A DNA stretch of 64,000 nt. Source: Blastocatellia bacterium (GTDB lineage: Bacteria; Acidobacteriota; Blastocatellia; UBA7656). How positions within the stretch are numbered: the stretch's first letter is position 1; each line of letters opens with the position of its first letter. This document shows, piece after piece, positions 28,165 through 38,589 of this stretch. The notes below the pieces were generated by a model. It did no database searches. It was not told where the DNA came from and saw only the letters and a program-made list of their open reading frames with translations. A program made the translations under genes and the position numbers. The stretch lies in assembly GCA_035275065.1 (NCBI GenBank), contig DATENM010000085.1, positions 1 to 64,000 of the forward strand, written 5' to 3'.

Positions 28165-31100
28165 CTAATGGGCGGCGCTGATGGCGCGTTGCAAGGCCAG
28201 CTCGACTGCCGCATCAGGCAGCGTCTTTTTGATCGCGTCCGTCAGCTCGGGCGTGACCCGCACGCGGACAAACTGATTCGGCTGAATCCGCGCCACCTGA
28301 CCGTCATTCAACTCGACTTCAAACACGACGTTGCATTCGCCGCGATGGCTGTCGAGCAGGTGATGAAGCGATTCGAGCCGTTCGCTGGTGATGGCTTCGA
28401 CGCCGAAGCGTATGATGATCGAGCGTGCCGCGCGCTCGCGGATGTTTTCGAGCGATTGAATCTCTTCGGCAATGATCGCCACCGAGCCGCCGTCATCAAT
28501 TTCGAGCCGCCCTTTGACCAGCACCGCCGCATCATTCTTCAAGGCGCTTGCCGCTTTGCCGTAAGGTTCGGGCCAGACGACTACCTTGACTGTGCCGTAC
28601 TGGTCTTCGAGCTGAAAGAGCGCAAAGCGGTCGCCCTTCTTCGTCATCTTCAAATTCATCTCCATGACGATGCCGCCGAGGGTGACGACCGCGCCGTGAT
28701 GAAAGTTCGCCAACCGCTCCATATCGGCGTTGGCAAAATCGGCAAGCGCCTGATCGTAGCGCATCAGCGGGTGGCCGGAGATGTAAAAGCCCAGCGTCTC
28801 CTTTTCGCCCTTGAGCAGTTCGGTCTGCGCCCACGGCTCGGCCCGCGGCAGCAGCGGCTCGGCCATAGACATCGAGGCGGCGAGCGCGCCGAACAGATCA
28901 ACCTGTCCGGAAGCGCGCGACTTCTGCGCCCGCTGGCCGCTCTCGACCGCCGCATCAATCGCCGCAAACATCTGCGCGCGGTTGTTGTTGATCGTGTCAA
29001 AGGCGCCCGACTTAATCAGGCTTTCAAGCACACGCTTATTGACGGCCTTTGAATCCACCCGCTCGGTAAAATCAAATAGCGAGCGGAACGCGCTGCCGCT
29101 TGAGCGTGCTTCGACGATGCAGGCAACCGCCGACTGGCCGATGCCTTTGATCGCCGCCAGCCCGAAGCGAATCGAGTTGCCGCTGGCCGTGAAGCTGTCG
29201 AAGCTGACGTTGACATCGGGCGGCAGGATTTCGATGCCTTGCGTGCGCGCTTCGTTGATGTACTTGACGACCTTGGCGGTGTTGTTCAATTCGTTCGACA
29301 ACACGGCGGCCCAGAAGTGCGTCGGGTAGTGCGCCTTGAGAAATGCGGTCTGGTAAGCCAGATAGCCGTACGAAAAACTGTGGGCGCGGTTGAAGGCGTA
29401 ATCGGCGAAGCCTTCGATGCTGGCCCAGAGCTTTTCGAGCTTATTCTTATCATGGCCGCGCTCCATCGCCTGTTTCAAGAATTTCTCTTTGTGCTTGTCC
29501 AGCTCTTCGCGCTTCTTCTTGCCCATAGCGCGGCGCACCAGGTCGGCCTCGCCGAGCGAGTAACCCGCGAGCCGCTGGAAGACCGCCATAATCTGCTCTT
29601 GATAGACCAGCACGCCGAGCGTATTGCCCATGACCTCTTTCATCTCGTCGAAGTCATACTTGACCTTCTTGCGTCCGTGGCGGCGGTCAATGAAATCATC
29701 AATCATGCCGCTGTCAATCGGGCCAGGCCGGTAGAGCGCGTTGAGCGCCGACAGGTCTTCCAATCCATCGGGCTTCAGGCGGCGGCAAATGTCTTTCATG
29801 CCGTCGGACTCAAACTGAAAGATCGCTTCGGTCTTGCCGTCGCAGAAGAGTTGCAGCGCCTCGCGGTCATCGAGCGGAATCTGCGTCAGGTCGAGCGGCT
29901 TGCCGGTTTCGCGCTCGATGGATTTCAATGCGTCGTCAATGATCGTCAGCGTCGTCAGCGCCAAAAAGTCCATCTTCAGCATGCCGGTCTTTTCGAGATC
30001 GCCCATGGCGTACTGCGTAGCGATTTCGTCGCGCGAGGTTTTCGCCACCGGCACCAGCTCGTAAAGCGGCTTCGGCGAAATCACCACGCCCGCCGCATGC
30101 ACAGACGAATGGCGCGAGCAGCCTTCCAGTCGCTTGGCGATTTCGATGACCTCTTTGACGCGCGCGTCGGTGTCAATGGCGCGCTTCAAATCGGGGTTCT
30201 GCTTGATGGCGTCTTCGATAGAGACGTTGCGCCCGCGCACCGGCGGCGGGATCATCTTGGCGATCTTGTCCACCTCGGCGTAAGGCATCTCCAGCGCGCG
30301 GCCTACGTCTTTGATGGCCGCTTTCGAAGCCATCGTCCCGAAGGTCGAGATCATCGAGACGTGGTCGCGACCGTAGTAGTCGGCGACGTAATCGATCACT
30401 CGCTGCCGCCCGCGCACGCAGAAGTCAATATCGATGTCGGGCATAGATACGCGCTCAGGGTTTAAGAAGCGCTCGAACAGCAAATCGTATTGCAGCGGGT
30501 CGAGGTCGGTGATCTTCAGACAGTAAGCGACCAGCGAGCCTGCGGCCGAGCCGCGACCGGGGCCGACCGGAATCTGACTGCGCTTGGCATAGTTGATGAA
30601 GTCCCAGACGATCAGAAAATAGCCAGGGAAGCCCATCTTCGTGATGACCTCGATCTCCTGTTCAAGCCGCCGCTTGTAATCGTCGAGGTCGCACTTGCGG
30701 TCGGGGCGATTCTTGATCGCCTGCCATCGCTCTTCCAGCCCGGCGCGCGCCATGCGGGCAAAGTAGCTATCAATCGTCTCGCCATCGGGCACGCGGTAAA
30801 CCGGCAGGTGGTTTTCGCCCTTCGGCAATTCCAGGTCGCACATCTCGGCTACGGCGACGGTGTTGAGCAGGGCTTCCGGCATGTCTTTGCCGAACAGCAG
30901 CCACATCTCTTTAGCCGAGCGGACGTAGAACTCGCCTTCTTTGTACTTGACGCCGCGCTTCTCGTTGACGGTTTTGCCGGCGCCGATGCAGACCAGGATG
31001 TCGTGCGCCCGCCAGTCGTCTTGATTCAGGTAATGGCAATCGTTGGTCGCCACCAGCGGGATGCCTGTGCGCTTCGACAGCTCGGCCATGCCGGGGATGA

Positions 31101-31668
31101 CGGTCTTCACCTCTTCTTCAAGGCCGTGGTTTTGCACTTCGAGAAAGTAATTGCCCTTGCCGAGAATGTCTTGAAACTCCATCGCCTGCTTGGCCGCCTG
31201 CTCGAACTTGTCGGTGAGCAGCAGGGAAGAGGGCACGCCCGAAAGGCAGGCCGACAGCGCGACGATGCCTTCGCTGTGTTGGGCGAGCAATTCTTTATCG
31301 ATGCGTGGCTTGTAGTAGTAGCCCTTCGTGAAGGCGAACGATGAGAGCTTGACGAGGTTTTGATAGCCCGCGAGGTTCTTCGCCAGCAGGATGATGTGAT
31401 TCGTGCCGCGCTCGCCCTGCGCGTCGCCGCGGTCTGTGTGCTTGCCGCGCGCGATGTAGGCTTCCATGCCGATGATGGGCTTGATGCCCGTGCCTTTCAT
31501 CTGATTGTAGAACGAGATGGCGCCATACATATTGCCGTGGTCGGTGACGGCGACGGCGCGCGCGCCGAGTTCCTGGGCGCGCTTGGCGAGCGGCTTGATC
31601 TGAATGGCACCGTCCAGCAGGCTGAAGTCGGAATGGAGATGGAGGTGGACGAAGTCTTTTTCGTTCAT
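28165..31668 (-). CDS. dnaE: DNA polymerase III alpha subunit
   Basis: 1167-aa catalytic subunit of the chromosomal replicase. The PHP domain opens with HLHLHSDFSLLDGA. The polymerase active-site acidic motif is PDIDIDFCVRGRQ, with the third acid further on in the palm. The tandem HhH region lies around PPDVNVS and GLAAIKGIGQSAV, and a C-terminal OB-fold includes GGIVMEMNLKMTKKGDRFA. Length matches DnaE1-type enzymes. There is no strong Shine-Dalgarno sequence before the ATG. The 321-bp upstream region carries three phased DnaA-box-like sites. Confidence 0.97.
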   Translation of the reverse strand: MNEKDFVHLHLHSDFSLLDGAIQIKPLAKRAQELGARAVAVTDHGNMYGAISFYNQMKGTGIKPIIGMEAYIARGKHTDRGDAQGERGTNHIILLAKNLAGYQNLVKLSSFAFTKGYYYKPRIDKELLAQHSEGIVALSACLSGVPSSLLLTDKFEQAAKQAMEFQDILGKGNYFLEVQNHGLEEEVKTVIPGMAELSKRTGIPLVATNDCHYLNQDDWRAHDILVCIGAGKTVNEKRGVKYKEGEFYVRSAKEMWLLFGKDMPEALLNTVAVAEMCDLELPKGENHLPVYRVPDGETIDSYFARMARAGLEERWQAIKNRPDRKCDLDDYKRRLEQEIEVITKMGFPGYFLIVWDFINYAKRSQIPVGPGRGSAAGSLVAYCLKITDLDPLQYDLLFERFLNPERVSMPDIDIDFCVRGRQRVIDYVADYYGRDHVSMISTFGTMASKAAIKDVGRALEMPYAEVDKIAKMIPPPVRGRNVSIEDAIKQNPDLKRAIDTDARVKEVIEIAKRLEGCSRHSSVHAAGVVISPKPLYELVPVAKTSRDEIATQYAMGDLEKTGMLKMDFLALTTLTIIDDALKSIERETGKPLDLTQIPLDDREALQLFCDGKTEAIFQFESDGMKDICRRLKPDGLEDLSALNALYRPGPIDSGMIDDFIDRRHGRKKVKYDFDEMKEVMGNTLGVLVYQEQIMAVFQRLAGYSLGEADLVRRAMGKKKREELDKHKEKFLKQAMERGHDKNKLEKLWASIEGFADYAFNRAHSFSYGYLAYQTAFLKAHYPTHFWAAVLSNELNNTAKVVKYINEARTQGIEILPPDVNVSFDSFTASGNSIRFGLAAIKGIGQSAVACIVEARSSGSAFRSLFDFTERVDSKAVNKRVLESLIKSGAFDTINNNRAQMFAAIDAAVESGQRAQKSRASGQVDLFGALAASMSMAEPLLPRAEPWAQTELLKGEKETLGFYISGHPLMRYDQALADFANADMERLANFHHGAVVTLGGIVMEMNLKMTKKGDRFALFQLEDQYGTVKVVVWPEPYGKAASALKNDAAVLVKGRLEIDDGGSVAIIAEEIQSLENIRERAARSIIIRFGVEAITSERLESLHHLLDSHRGECNVVFEVELNDGQVARIQPNQFVRVRVTPELTDAIKKTLPDAAVELALQRAISAAH

Positions 31669-31989
31669 GGCATTCTTATGAAATTGGTAAGGCCCGCACG
31701 GCGTGGGGGACGCCGCTTGAGCGATGATTATTGGTGCCTGCGATTGACCTCTGAGGACGCAACCTGCACGTTACTCACTGCTTGTCTACGGGACGGCAGT
31801 GTAGCACAGGGCGGCGCGAAGTGTACACCACAAATTGTGGCGTTTTTCTTACGATGCCCAACATCTTGAACCGCAACGGTTACCCTGTGGAAATTATGTG
31901 GAAAAGCTGTGGAAGAAAATAGGCAGGGATGAGGGATGAGCAAAGAAGGCCGCGCAATGCGTTCTCTTTAACTCATCACTTTCAACTCC
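31669..31989. other. Gene-free region upstream of dnaE
   Basis: 321 bp between the ABC-F stop codon and the dnaE start. It holds three DnaA-box-like 9-mers (31886-31916), a CCACAA/TTGTGG mini-dyad near 31830, and the GTGATGA-type palindrome next to the ABC-F gene. No coding frame is supported. Confidence 0.6.
31886..31916. promoter_or_regulatory. Three helically phased DnaA-box-like sites upstream of dnaE
   Basis: TGTGGAAAT (31886), TGTGGAAAA (31897) and TGTGGAAGA (31908) are direct repeats spaced exactly 11 bp. Against TGTGNAWAA, the complement of the relaxed DnaA box, the middle site matches fully and the others miss one base each. They may be an autoregulatory DnaA platform about 220 bp upstream of the dnaE start. 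Confidence 0.45.

Positions 31990-32001
<12 letters not shown>
31925..32001. repeat. Heptamer-type inverted repeat (GTGATGA/GAGGGAT words), degenerate
   Basis: AGGGATGAGGGATGAG at 31925-31940 faces 31971-32001, which read on the minus strand gives AGTAATGAGTGAGGAG followed by AAAGTGATGAGT. Pairing is imperfect. The ABC-F stop codon (31990-31992) lies within the right arm. Confidence 0.65.
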
Positions 32002-33867
<1,866 letters not shown>

Positions 33868-33993
33868 GGCAGGAAGCAGGAGGCAGGAAGCAGGAGGCAG
33901 GAAACAGTAGGCGTCCTTTTAGCGAGAAGAAGAGTTGCTGCACTGGCTCAACTTCCTTCCGGACTGCCTCCTGCTTCCTGCCTCCTGCCTACT
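33868..33993. repeat. Heptamer inverted repeat (CAGGAAG/CAGGAGG words) filling the PPIase-ABC-F gap
   Basis: The left arm at 33868-33911 has six alternating GCAGGAA and GCAGGAG units. The right arm at 33963-33993 has four complementary units. It fills the gap between the ABC-F start codon and the stop codon of the upstream isomerase gene except for 3 nt. Confidence 0.93.
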
Positions 33994-33996
33994 GGC

Positions 33997-35226
33997 TCAT
34001 CGGTTGGCGTTCGCGGCAGCCGGGCGGTTGGCCGCGCCGCTGCCGGCAGCCGGGCGGTTGGCGTTGGCCGTCGCCTGGTTCTGATTCTCGAAGCGCGGCT
34101 GCGGCGGCGCGGTCGGCGCGGGCCGCGGCTGCGCCGGGTTCTGCGGCGTCTGGTTGAGCAATTCCGACGGCTTCATCTCGCTGATGATCTGCGGATTCTG
34201 GACAATGCGCTCGGCGAGATAGTTCTTGACGCCAGCTTCGTTGACCGCATTCAGCATCAGCGCGTTCAATAGAATGCCCTGGCGCTGCTGGGTGATGGCG
34301 TTGGTGATGTTGGCGCGCACGTCATCAAGCGAGAGGTTACGCGGCTGTTCGACCTTGTTATTGACTTTGATGATGTACCAGCGGTTCGAGCCGTTATCCT
34401 TGATCGGCTCGGTGTACTGGCCGGTGCTCATCGTCATCAATTTGCCGACCAAATCCGGGCGCGACGGGAAGATCTGCTTCAATTGATCTTCGGTGGCGAA
34501 CCCGAGCGAGCCGCCACGCAAGGCGCTCTGGGCGTCTTCGCTGGCCTGCGAGGCCAGCGTCGCGAAGTCGGTGCCGCCACGCAGTTGCTCGTAGAGCCTT
34601 TTGATCTTCGTTTCGGCCTGGGTGTCGCCGATGGCGTCGTCCGCCGCGCCGTTGTTCTGCGGGTCGGTGGCGATCACCGCGAGGTCAACACCGCGCTCGG
34701 CGCGGAATTCGCTCTGATGGTCGCCGTAATACTTCTCGATTTCGGCAGTCGTTGGCTGGGCGACGCGGGCGTTCTGGGCGTCGCGCAGGGCGCTGATGGC
34801 CAGCTCGCGGCGGATCTTTTCGCGCACTTCCTCTTCGCTCAGGCCGGCGGCTTTGATCTGCGCCTGGTATTGATCTTCGGTGAGGTTGGCCTGCTGCTTG
34901 CGGCGCTGAATCTCTTGATTCACCTTGTTGTCGTCGGGCACCAGATTCTCTTTCTGCGCCCGCTGAAACAGGGCCTCATCCTGAATCAGGTTTTCAAGGG
35001 CGGCCAGCCGCGCCGCCACCAACTCTGCCGGCGTCAGCGAGTTGCCGCCGGCTTGATCGAGCTGTTGCTTGATGGCGCTGTCCACCTGTTTCATGGTGAT
35101 TTCGCGCGAGCCCACCTTGGCGACGGCTTCGCTGTTGTCGGCCTTGCCGTTGCTTTTGCAGGCGGCGATAAACAGGGAAGTGAGGATAACGAGTGCTGCC
35201 AAAAGAGTCTTAAAGGACCTGAACAC
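33997..35226 (-). CDS. Lipoprotein peptidyl-prolyl isomerase (SurA/PrsA/parvulin type)
   Basis: 409 aa from GTG 35226, chosen because AAGGAG lies 7 nt upstream; a longer open frame has no such support. Lipoprotein signal: LLAALVILTSLFIAAC then K. A SurA_N-like helical chaperone region (about 20-190) precedes one parvulin domain (about 190-300), with LRGGSLGFATEDQLKQIF as the characteristic strand-helix. The tail is a Pro/Gln/Ala/Asn-rich low-complexity region with ANANRPAAGSGAANR-like repeats. It probably folds outer-membrane or secreted proteins in the periplasm. Divergent from rpmB. Confidence 0.9.
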   Translation of the reverse strand: MFRSFKTLLAALVILTSLFIAACKSNGKADNSEAVAKVGSREITMKQVDSAIKQQLDQAGGNSLTPAELVAARLAALENLIQDEALFQRAQKENLVPDDNKVNQEIQRRKQQANLTEDQYQAQIKAAGLSEEEVREKIRRELAISALRDAQNARVAQPTTAEIEKYYGDHQSEFRAERGVDLAVIATDPQNNGAADDAIGDTQAETKIKRLYEQLRGGTDFATLASQASEDAQSALRGGSLGFATEDQLKQIFPSRPDLVGKLMTMSTGQYTEPIKDNGSNRWYIIKVNNKVEQPRNLSLDDVRANITNAITQQRQGILLNALMLNAVNEAGVKNYLAERIVQNPQIISEMKPSELLNQTPQNPAQPRPAPTAPPQPRFENQNQATANANRPAAGSGAANRPAAANANR

Positions 35227-35327
35227 GAGATTGCTCCTTCGCAAAATTGAATTGACGGGACACTTCCCGACCGTGTTAAACTTTCGTTTTGCTTTCATGA
35301 CAAAATTCTCATCGGAGGTGTAAGACC

Positions 35328-35519
35328 ATGTCAAAACGGTGCGATGTCTGCGGCAAGGGACCGCAGTTCGGTCATCGCGTTTCTCACGCGAATAACCGCA
35401 CGAACCGCCGCTTCAACCCGAACCTGCAAGCGGTGCGCGCGCTCGTCAGCGGCCGCGCCCAGCGCGTCCGCGTCTGTACGCGCTGCCTGAAGGCCGGCAA
35501 AATCGTCAAAGCCGCCTAG
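35328..35519 (+). CDS. rpmB: Ribosomal protein L28
   Basis: 63-aa large-subunit protein with the family core GKGPQFGHRVSHANNRTNRR. It keeps both CxxC pairs (CDVC near the N-terminus and CTRC near the C-terminus), so it is the zinc-binding C+ form. CGGAGG lies 9-10 nt before the ATG. It is separate from rpmG, with which it is often paired elsewhere. Confidence 0.96.
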   Translation: MSKRCDVCGKGPQFGHRVSHANNRTNRRFNPNLQAVRALVSGRAQRVRVCTRCLKAGKIVKAA

Positions 35520-35521
35520 CT

Positions 35522-35620
35522 CGATTTTGGATTTTAGATTTTGGATTGAGGGAGAGGCACATTGAGTTGAAGCGTCCCCTTCGCCAATCCAAAATCCAAA
35601 ATCGAAAAATCCAAAATTGA
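35522..35620. repeat. Heptamer inverted repeat (GGATTTT/AGATTTT words)
   Basis: The left arm at 35522-35548 has three to four units of the period-7 word. The right arm at 35585-35620 has AATCCAAA-type complements with a small A-rich expansion. It lies between convergent rpmB and ridA, two nucleotides after the rpmB stop codon, and is locally AT-rich against a GC-rich genome. Confidence 0.92.
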
Positions 35621-35648
35621 AACTTCCCACCCCTTTTCACTCCACCAG

Positions 35649-36029
35649 CTAATCAGCCAGAGCGATCAGGTCGATCTCGACGCGCACGTCGCGCGGCAGG
35701 CGTTTGACTTCGACGGTCGAGCGCGCCGGCGGCACCTCGGCGAAAAAGCTGCCATAGACTTCGTTCATGGCGGCAAATTCGTTCATGTCGGCCAGAAAGA
35801 CCGTCGTCTTGACGACCCGCTCCATGCTGCTTCCCGCCGCTTCGAGTACGGCGGCCAGGTTACGCATCACCCGCTCGGTCTGCTCGCGGATGCCGCCATC
35901 AACGATCTGCATCGTCGCCGGGTCGAAGGCGACCTGCCCCGAAGTGAAGACGAAGCCGCCGGCCTTGACGGCCTGCGAGTATGGGCCGATGGCTTGCGGC
36001 GCGCGGTCGGTCTGAATGCGGTCTTTCAC
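35649..36029 (-). CDS. ridA: RidA family enamine/imine deaminase
   Basis: 126 aa from GTG 36029, where GGAG lies 9 nt upstream and the N-terminus (VKDRIQTDRAPQAIGPYSQA) has the usual family length; a GTG at 36044 lacks a ribosome-binding site. Conserved features are GPYSQAV, FTSGQ, and the substrate-carboxylate Arg in PARSTVEV, followed by VEIDLIA. RidA hydrolyses reactive 2-aminoacrylate released by PLP enzymes. Trimeric, cytoplasmic. Confidence 0.92.
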   Translation of the reverse strand: MKDRIQTDRAPQAIGPYSQAVKAGGFVFTSGQVAFDPATMQIVDGGIREQTERVMRNLAAVLEAAGSSMERVVKTTVFLADMNEFAAMNEVYGSFFAEVPPARSTVEVKRLPRDVRVEIDLIALAD

Positions 36030-36179
36030 CTTGTCTGACTCCACATGGATGAGAATCTAATACCCCGTTGAAATTGCAAATTATCTCAGATGCGCCGGTG
36101 CTTGTCCACACGCCGATAGGCCGGGCCGCTATGGAAACGTGCGCTCGCTGTCGCGCATGGCTAGGGCGACAGAGGCGGC

Positions 36180-37028
36180 TCACTGGAAGTAGGTTTGCAG
36201 GTTGTCGCGTGTGACCGTGAGTTTTGCGCCCCAGTTCGGCGTGCCTTCGGGGAAGCGCGCCTCGCGGTTGTTGATGCTCATCTTGACGGCGGGGCGGTTG
36301 CCGATGCTCAAGCGGACTTGATTCTGCGCCGGCGGCAGCGATTGCGACTCGCCTTTCTTGAGGGTCACATCGGAAGGCTTTTGCGCATCATCAATCCAGT
36401 AGCGGATCGAGCAGTTGTCTACCGTCGCCTCGAACTTCACGACCAGCGGCTCGCCTGCCACGGCGGGCGGCGCTGAACCTGATGCGCCGTTTGATGCGGG
36501 CGGCGGGTTGCTTGCCGGGTTGCTCTGCGTGTTGCTGTTGGCTGGCGCGCTGTTGGCGCGTGACGGGCTCTCAGGCGACGTGCGATTCAACTGGCGGACG
36601 AGGGCCAGCACGATGATGATGATGAAGATGGCGATGCCGCCACCGATGACAATCGTCGTCCAGTTGATTTGTGGGCCGGTCGGCTTATAAGTCACCGGCT
36701 CGGCGCGGCGTGTTGCGGGGCGGCTGACCGGGCGTGAGGGTTCGATAATCGTTTTCGGGCGCGACTCGATCTGCGGCGGCGCTTCAGCCGCGCCGCCCGC
36801 GGTCTGCTGCTGGTAGAGAGCAATCGCTTCATCTTCGTCCATGCCGACTTGCTTGGCGAAGGAACGGATGAACGAGCGCGTGAAGATGCCGCCGGGTAGC
36901 ACCCCGTAATTGTCCGCTTCGATGGCTTTCAAGAAACGGGTGCCGATGCGCGTCGCTTCCGAAATATCGTTCAGCGCGATCTGACGCTCTTCGCGCCTGC
37001 GTTTGAGTTCTTCGCCCAGTGTCGGCAT
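36180..37028 (-). CDS. RodZ-like protein (HTH, membrane helix, DUF4115)
   Basis: 282 aa from ATG 37028. An N-terminal HTH of the RodZ type (TLGEELKRRREERQIALNDI to about residue 85) would contact MreB. A Pro-rich linker follows, then a membrane helix (IVIGGGIAIFIIIIVLALV, about 128-146), an Ala/Ser/Asn/Pro-rich spacer, and a C-terminal DUF4115 beta domain ending in NWGAKLTVTRDNLQTYFQ. It likely couples the cytoskeleton to wall synthesis. An upstream TTG at 37058 is in frame but has no ribosome-binding site. Confidence 0.88.
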   Translation of the reverse strand: MPTLGEELKRRREERQIALNDISEATRIGTRFLKAIEADNYGVLPGGIFTRSFIRSFAKQVGMDEDEAIALYQQQTAGGAAEAPPQIESRPKTIIEPSRPVSRPATRRAEPVTYKPTGPQINWTTIVIGGGIAIFIIIIVLALVRQLNRTSPESPSRANSAPANSNTQSNPASNPPPASNGASGSAPPAVAGEPLVVKFEATVDNCSIRYWIDDAQKPSDVTLKKGESQSLPPAQNQVRLSIGNRPAVKMSINNREARFPEGTPNWGAKLTVTRDNLQTYFQ

Positions 37029-37359
37029 AGTCGCCGAGCGACCTCTCTTGTCCAGCAAAATCCGAGGGGGATTAAAACAACCTCATCTTAGAAAAACCCT
37101 TTTGCACTGTCAAGCAAAGCCTCTGATTTACAAACTCACGCTTGCTTGTCAATAGGATTGGGATTAGAATGAGAGCGTCTATGTGGGCGATTGAAGGGCG
37201 GGGCGGAAGTACAGCACTTGGAAGGTCGTTCTGACCGGCCACCGTTTCTGTCAGGCAACCTATTAAAATTCGCGGGCGACAGCGCATGCCGCCTGATGCC
37301 GAATCAATCAACGCTCCAGAGGCCGGGCACACCGGCCCACTCTGCCGGAGGGCAAAGCC
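37029..37359. other. Gene-free divergent region between RodZ-like and VWFA genes
   Basis: 331 bp, locally AT-richer than its surroundings around 37075-37170. It contains a candidate promoter at 37142. Nothing else was recognised. Confidence 0.5.
37142..37170 (+). promoter_or_regulatory. Possible promoter upstream of the first VWFA gene
   Basis: TTGCTT and TAGAAT are spaced 17 bp apart. It would leave a long leader of about 180 nt before ATG 37360, so it may belong to another transcript. Confidence 0.3.
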
Positions 37360-38388
37360 ATGAGAGGTAGATTAGCGTGCGCCTTCCTGATCGTGTTCCT
37401 GTTCTTGTCATTGGCGCCGTTCGACCGTGCGATTGCACAGAAGGAGAGTAAAAACTCTCCGGCGCAGGCGACTGCCGATGCTAAAGAGGCGGCCAAAACC
37501 GACGACGACAAAGCCGCGCCCAAGCCTGCCGACCTGAAGACCGGCCCGAACGGCCAGATCTTCCTGGGCACCGGCGTCGTCAACGTCCTGGTCAGCGTCA
37601 CCGATACCTACGGACGGTTTGTGACCGGCCTGACGCAGGATCACTTCGACCTCTTCGACGACAAGGTCAAGCAGCACATCCACCACTTCACCGACGAAGA
37701 TGCGCCGATCTCGGTCGGCATCGTCTACGATGTGTCGGGATCGATGAAGGATCGCATTATGCGCTCGATCAAAGCGCTGCGCCGCTTCATGGAGACCTCG
37801 CACGAAGACGACGACTTCTTCCTTATCGGCTTCAATGACCGCGCCAAGCTAGTGCAGGATTTCACCACCTCAAGCGAGCAGGTCGTCGGCCACCTGATGT
37901 TCGTCAACCCCAAAGGCTCGACCGCGCTTTATGACGCCGCCTATCTGGCGGTCGAGAAGGTCGCGCAGGGGCGGCATCAGAAGAAAGCCCTGCTGATTAT
38001 CTCTGACGGCCAGGACAACAACAGCCGCTACACTTACAAAGAGCTGCGCAATCGCGTCAAAGAAGCCGACGTGCAGATCTATGCTATCGGCATCACCGAC
38101 CCGGCTTCAGACTCCCTGGCCGGTTACGGCCGCGGCGTGCTCGAAGAGATTTCGCGTATGACGGGCGGGCGCTCATTCTTCCCGAACGCCTACAACGAGC
38201 CGGAATTGGTCGAAATCTGCACACGCATTGCGCTTGAGCTGCGGCACCAGTACTCCATCGGCTATTACCCGTCGGATATGACGAGCGACGCCAAGTGGCA
38301 TAAGGTGATGGTCAAGGTGAACCCCCCGAAAGGGCTTGGCCGGCTGTCGCTGTCTTACAGAGACGGCTATCAATCGTTCAAGAAATAA
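37360..38388 (+). CDS. Secreted VWFA-related acidobacterial protein, copy 1
   Basis: 342 aa with a signal peptide (LACAFLIVFLFLSLAPFDRA). After a charged linker comes an N-terminal beta domain (GVVNVLVSVTDTYGRFVTGL, with DHFDLFDDK) and then a von Willebrand A domain. The MIDAS motif is DVSGSMKD, with DGQDNNS as the later metal loop. The C-terminal ending YSIGYYPSDMTSDAKWHKVM is typical of the VWFA-related acidobacterial family. Extracytoplasmic adhesion or protein binding is inferred. GGAGG lies 9 nt before the ATG. A paralogue follows directly. Confidence 0.92.
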   Translation: MRGRLACAFLIVFLFLSLAPFDRAIAQKESKNSPAQATADAKEAAKTDDDKAAPKPADLKTGPNGQIFLGTGVVNVLVSVTDTYGRFVTGLTQDHFDLFDDKVKQHIHHFTDEDAPISVGIVYDVSGSMKDRIMRSIKALRRFMETSHEDDDFFLIGFNDRAKLVQDFTTSSEQVVGHLMFVNPKGSTALYDAAYLAVEKVAQGRHQKKALLIISDGQDNNSRYTYKELRNRVKEADVQIYAIGITDPASDSLAGYGRGVLEEISRMTGGRSFFPNAYNEPELVEICTRIALELRHQYSIGYYPSDMTSDAKWHKVMVKVNPPKGLGRLSLSYRDGYQSFKK

Positions 38389-38589
38389 ACGGCGCGTCCC
38401 GGCCGCCCGTCGAGCGTTCGACGGCGGCCGGGCGCGGTCTCGCTGCCAGCCTTAAAGTTCGACTCCGCTCACCTGCTTTCGGCAACCGATGTGACGGTCG
38501 CGCGCATCCCAGACCAGGCAGCGAAGGGAAGGCGCTCGCCGCCGGCATCACTGTTTCCAAACCCACATCGCGCGGAGTAGAATTTGCCT

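Noticed and set aside
29239..31344. Long plus-strand open frames antisense to dnaE (29239-30465 and 30490-31344)
   Set aside because: Composition is that of reverse-complement codons of a conserved gene, and there are no recognisable motifs.
31886..31916. DnaA-box-like cluster considered as a replication origin
   Set aside because: No AT-rich unwinding region and no dnaA, dnaN or gyrase genes nearby; regulatory use upstream of dnaE is more likely.
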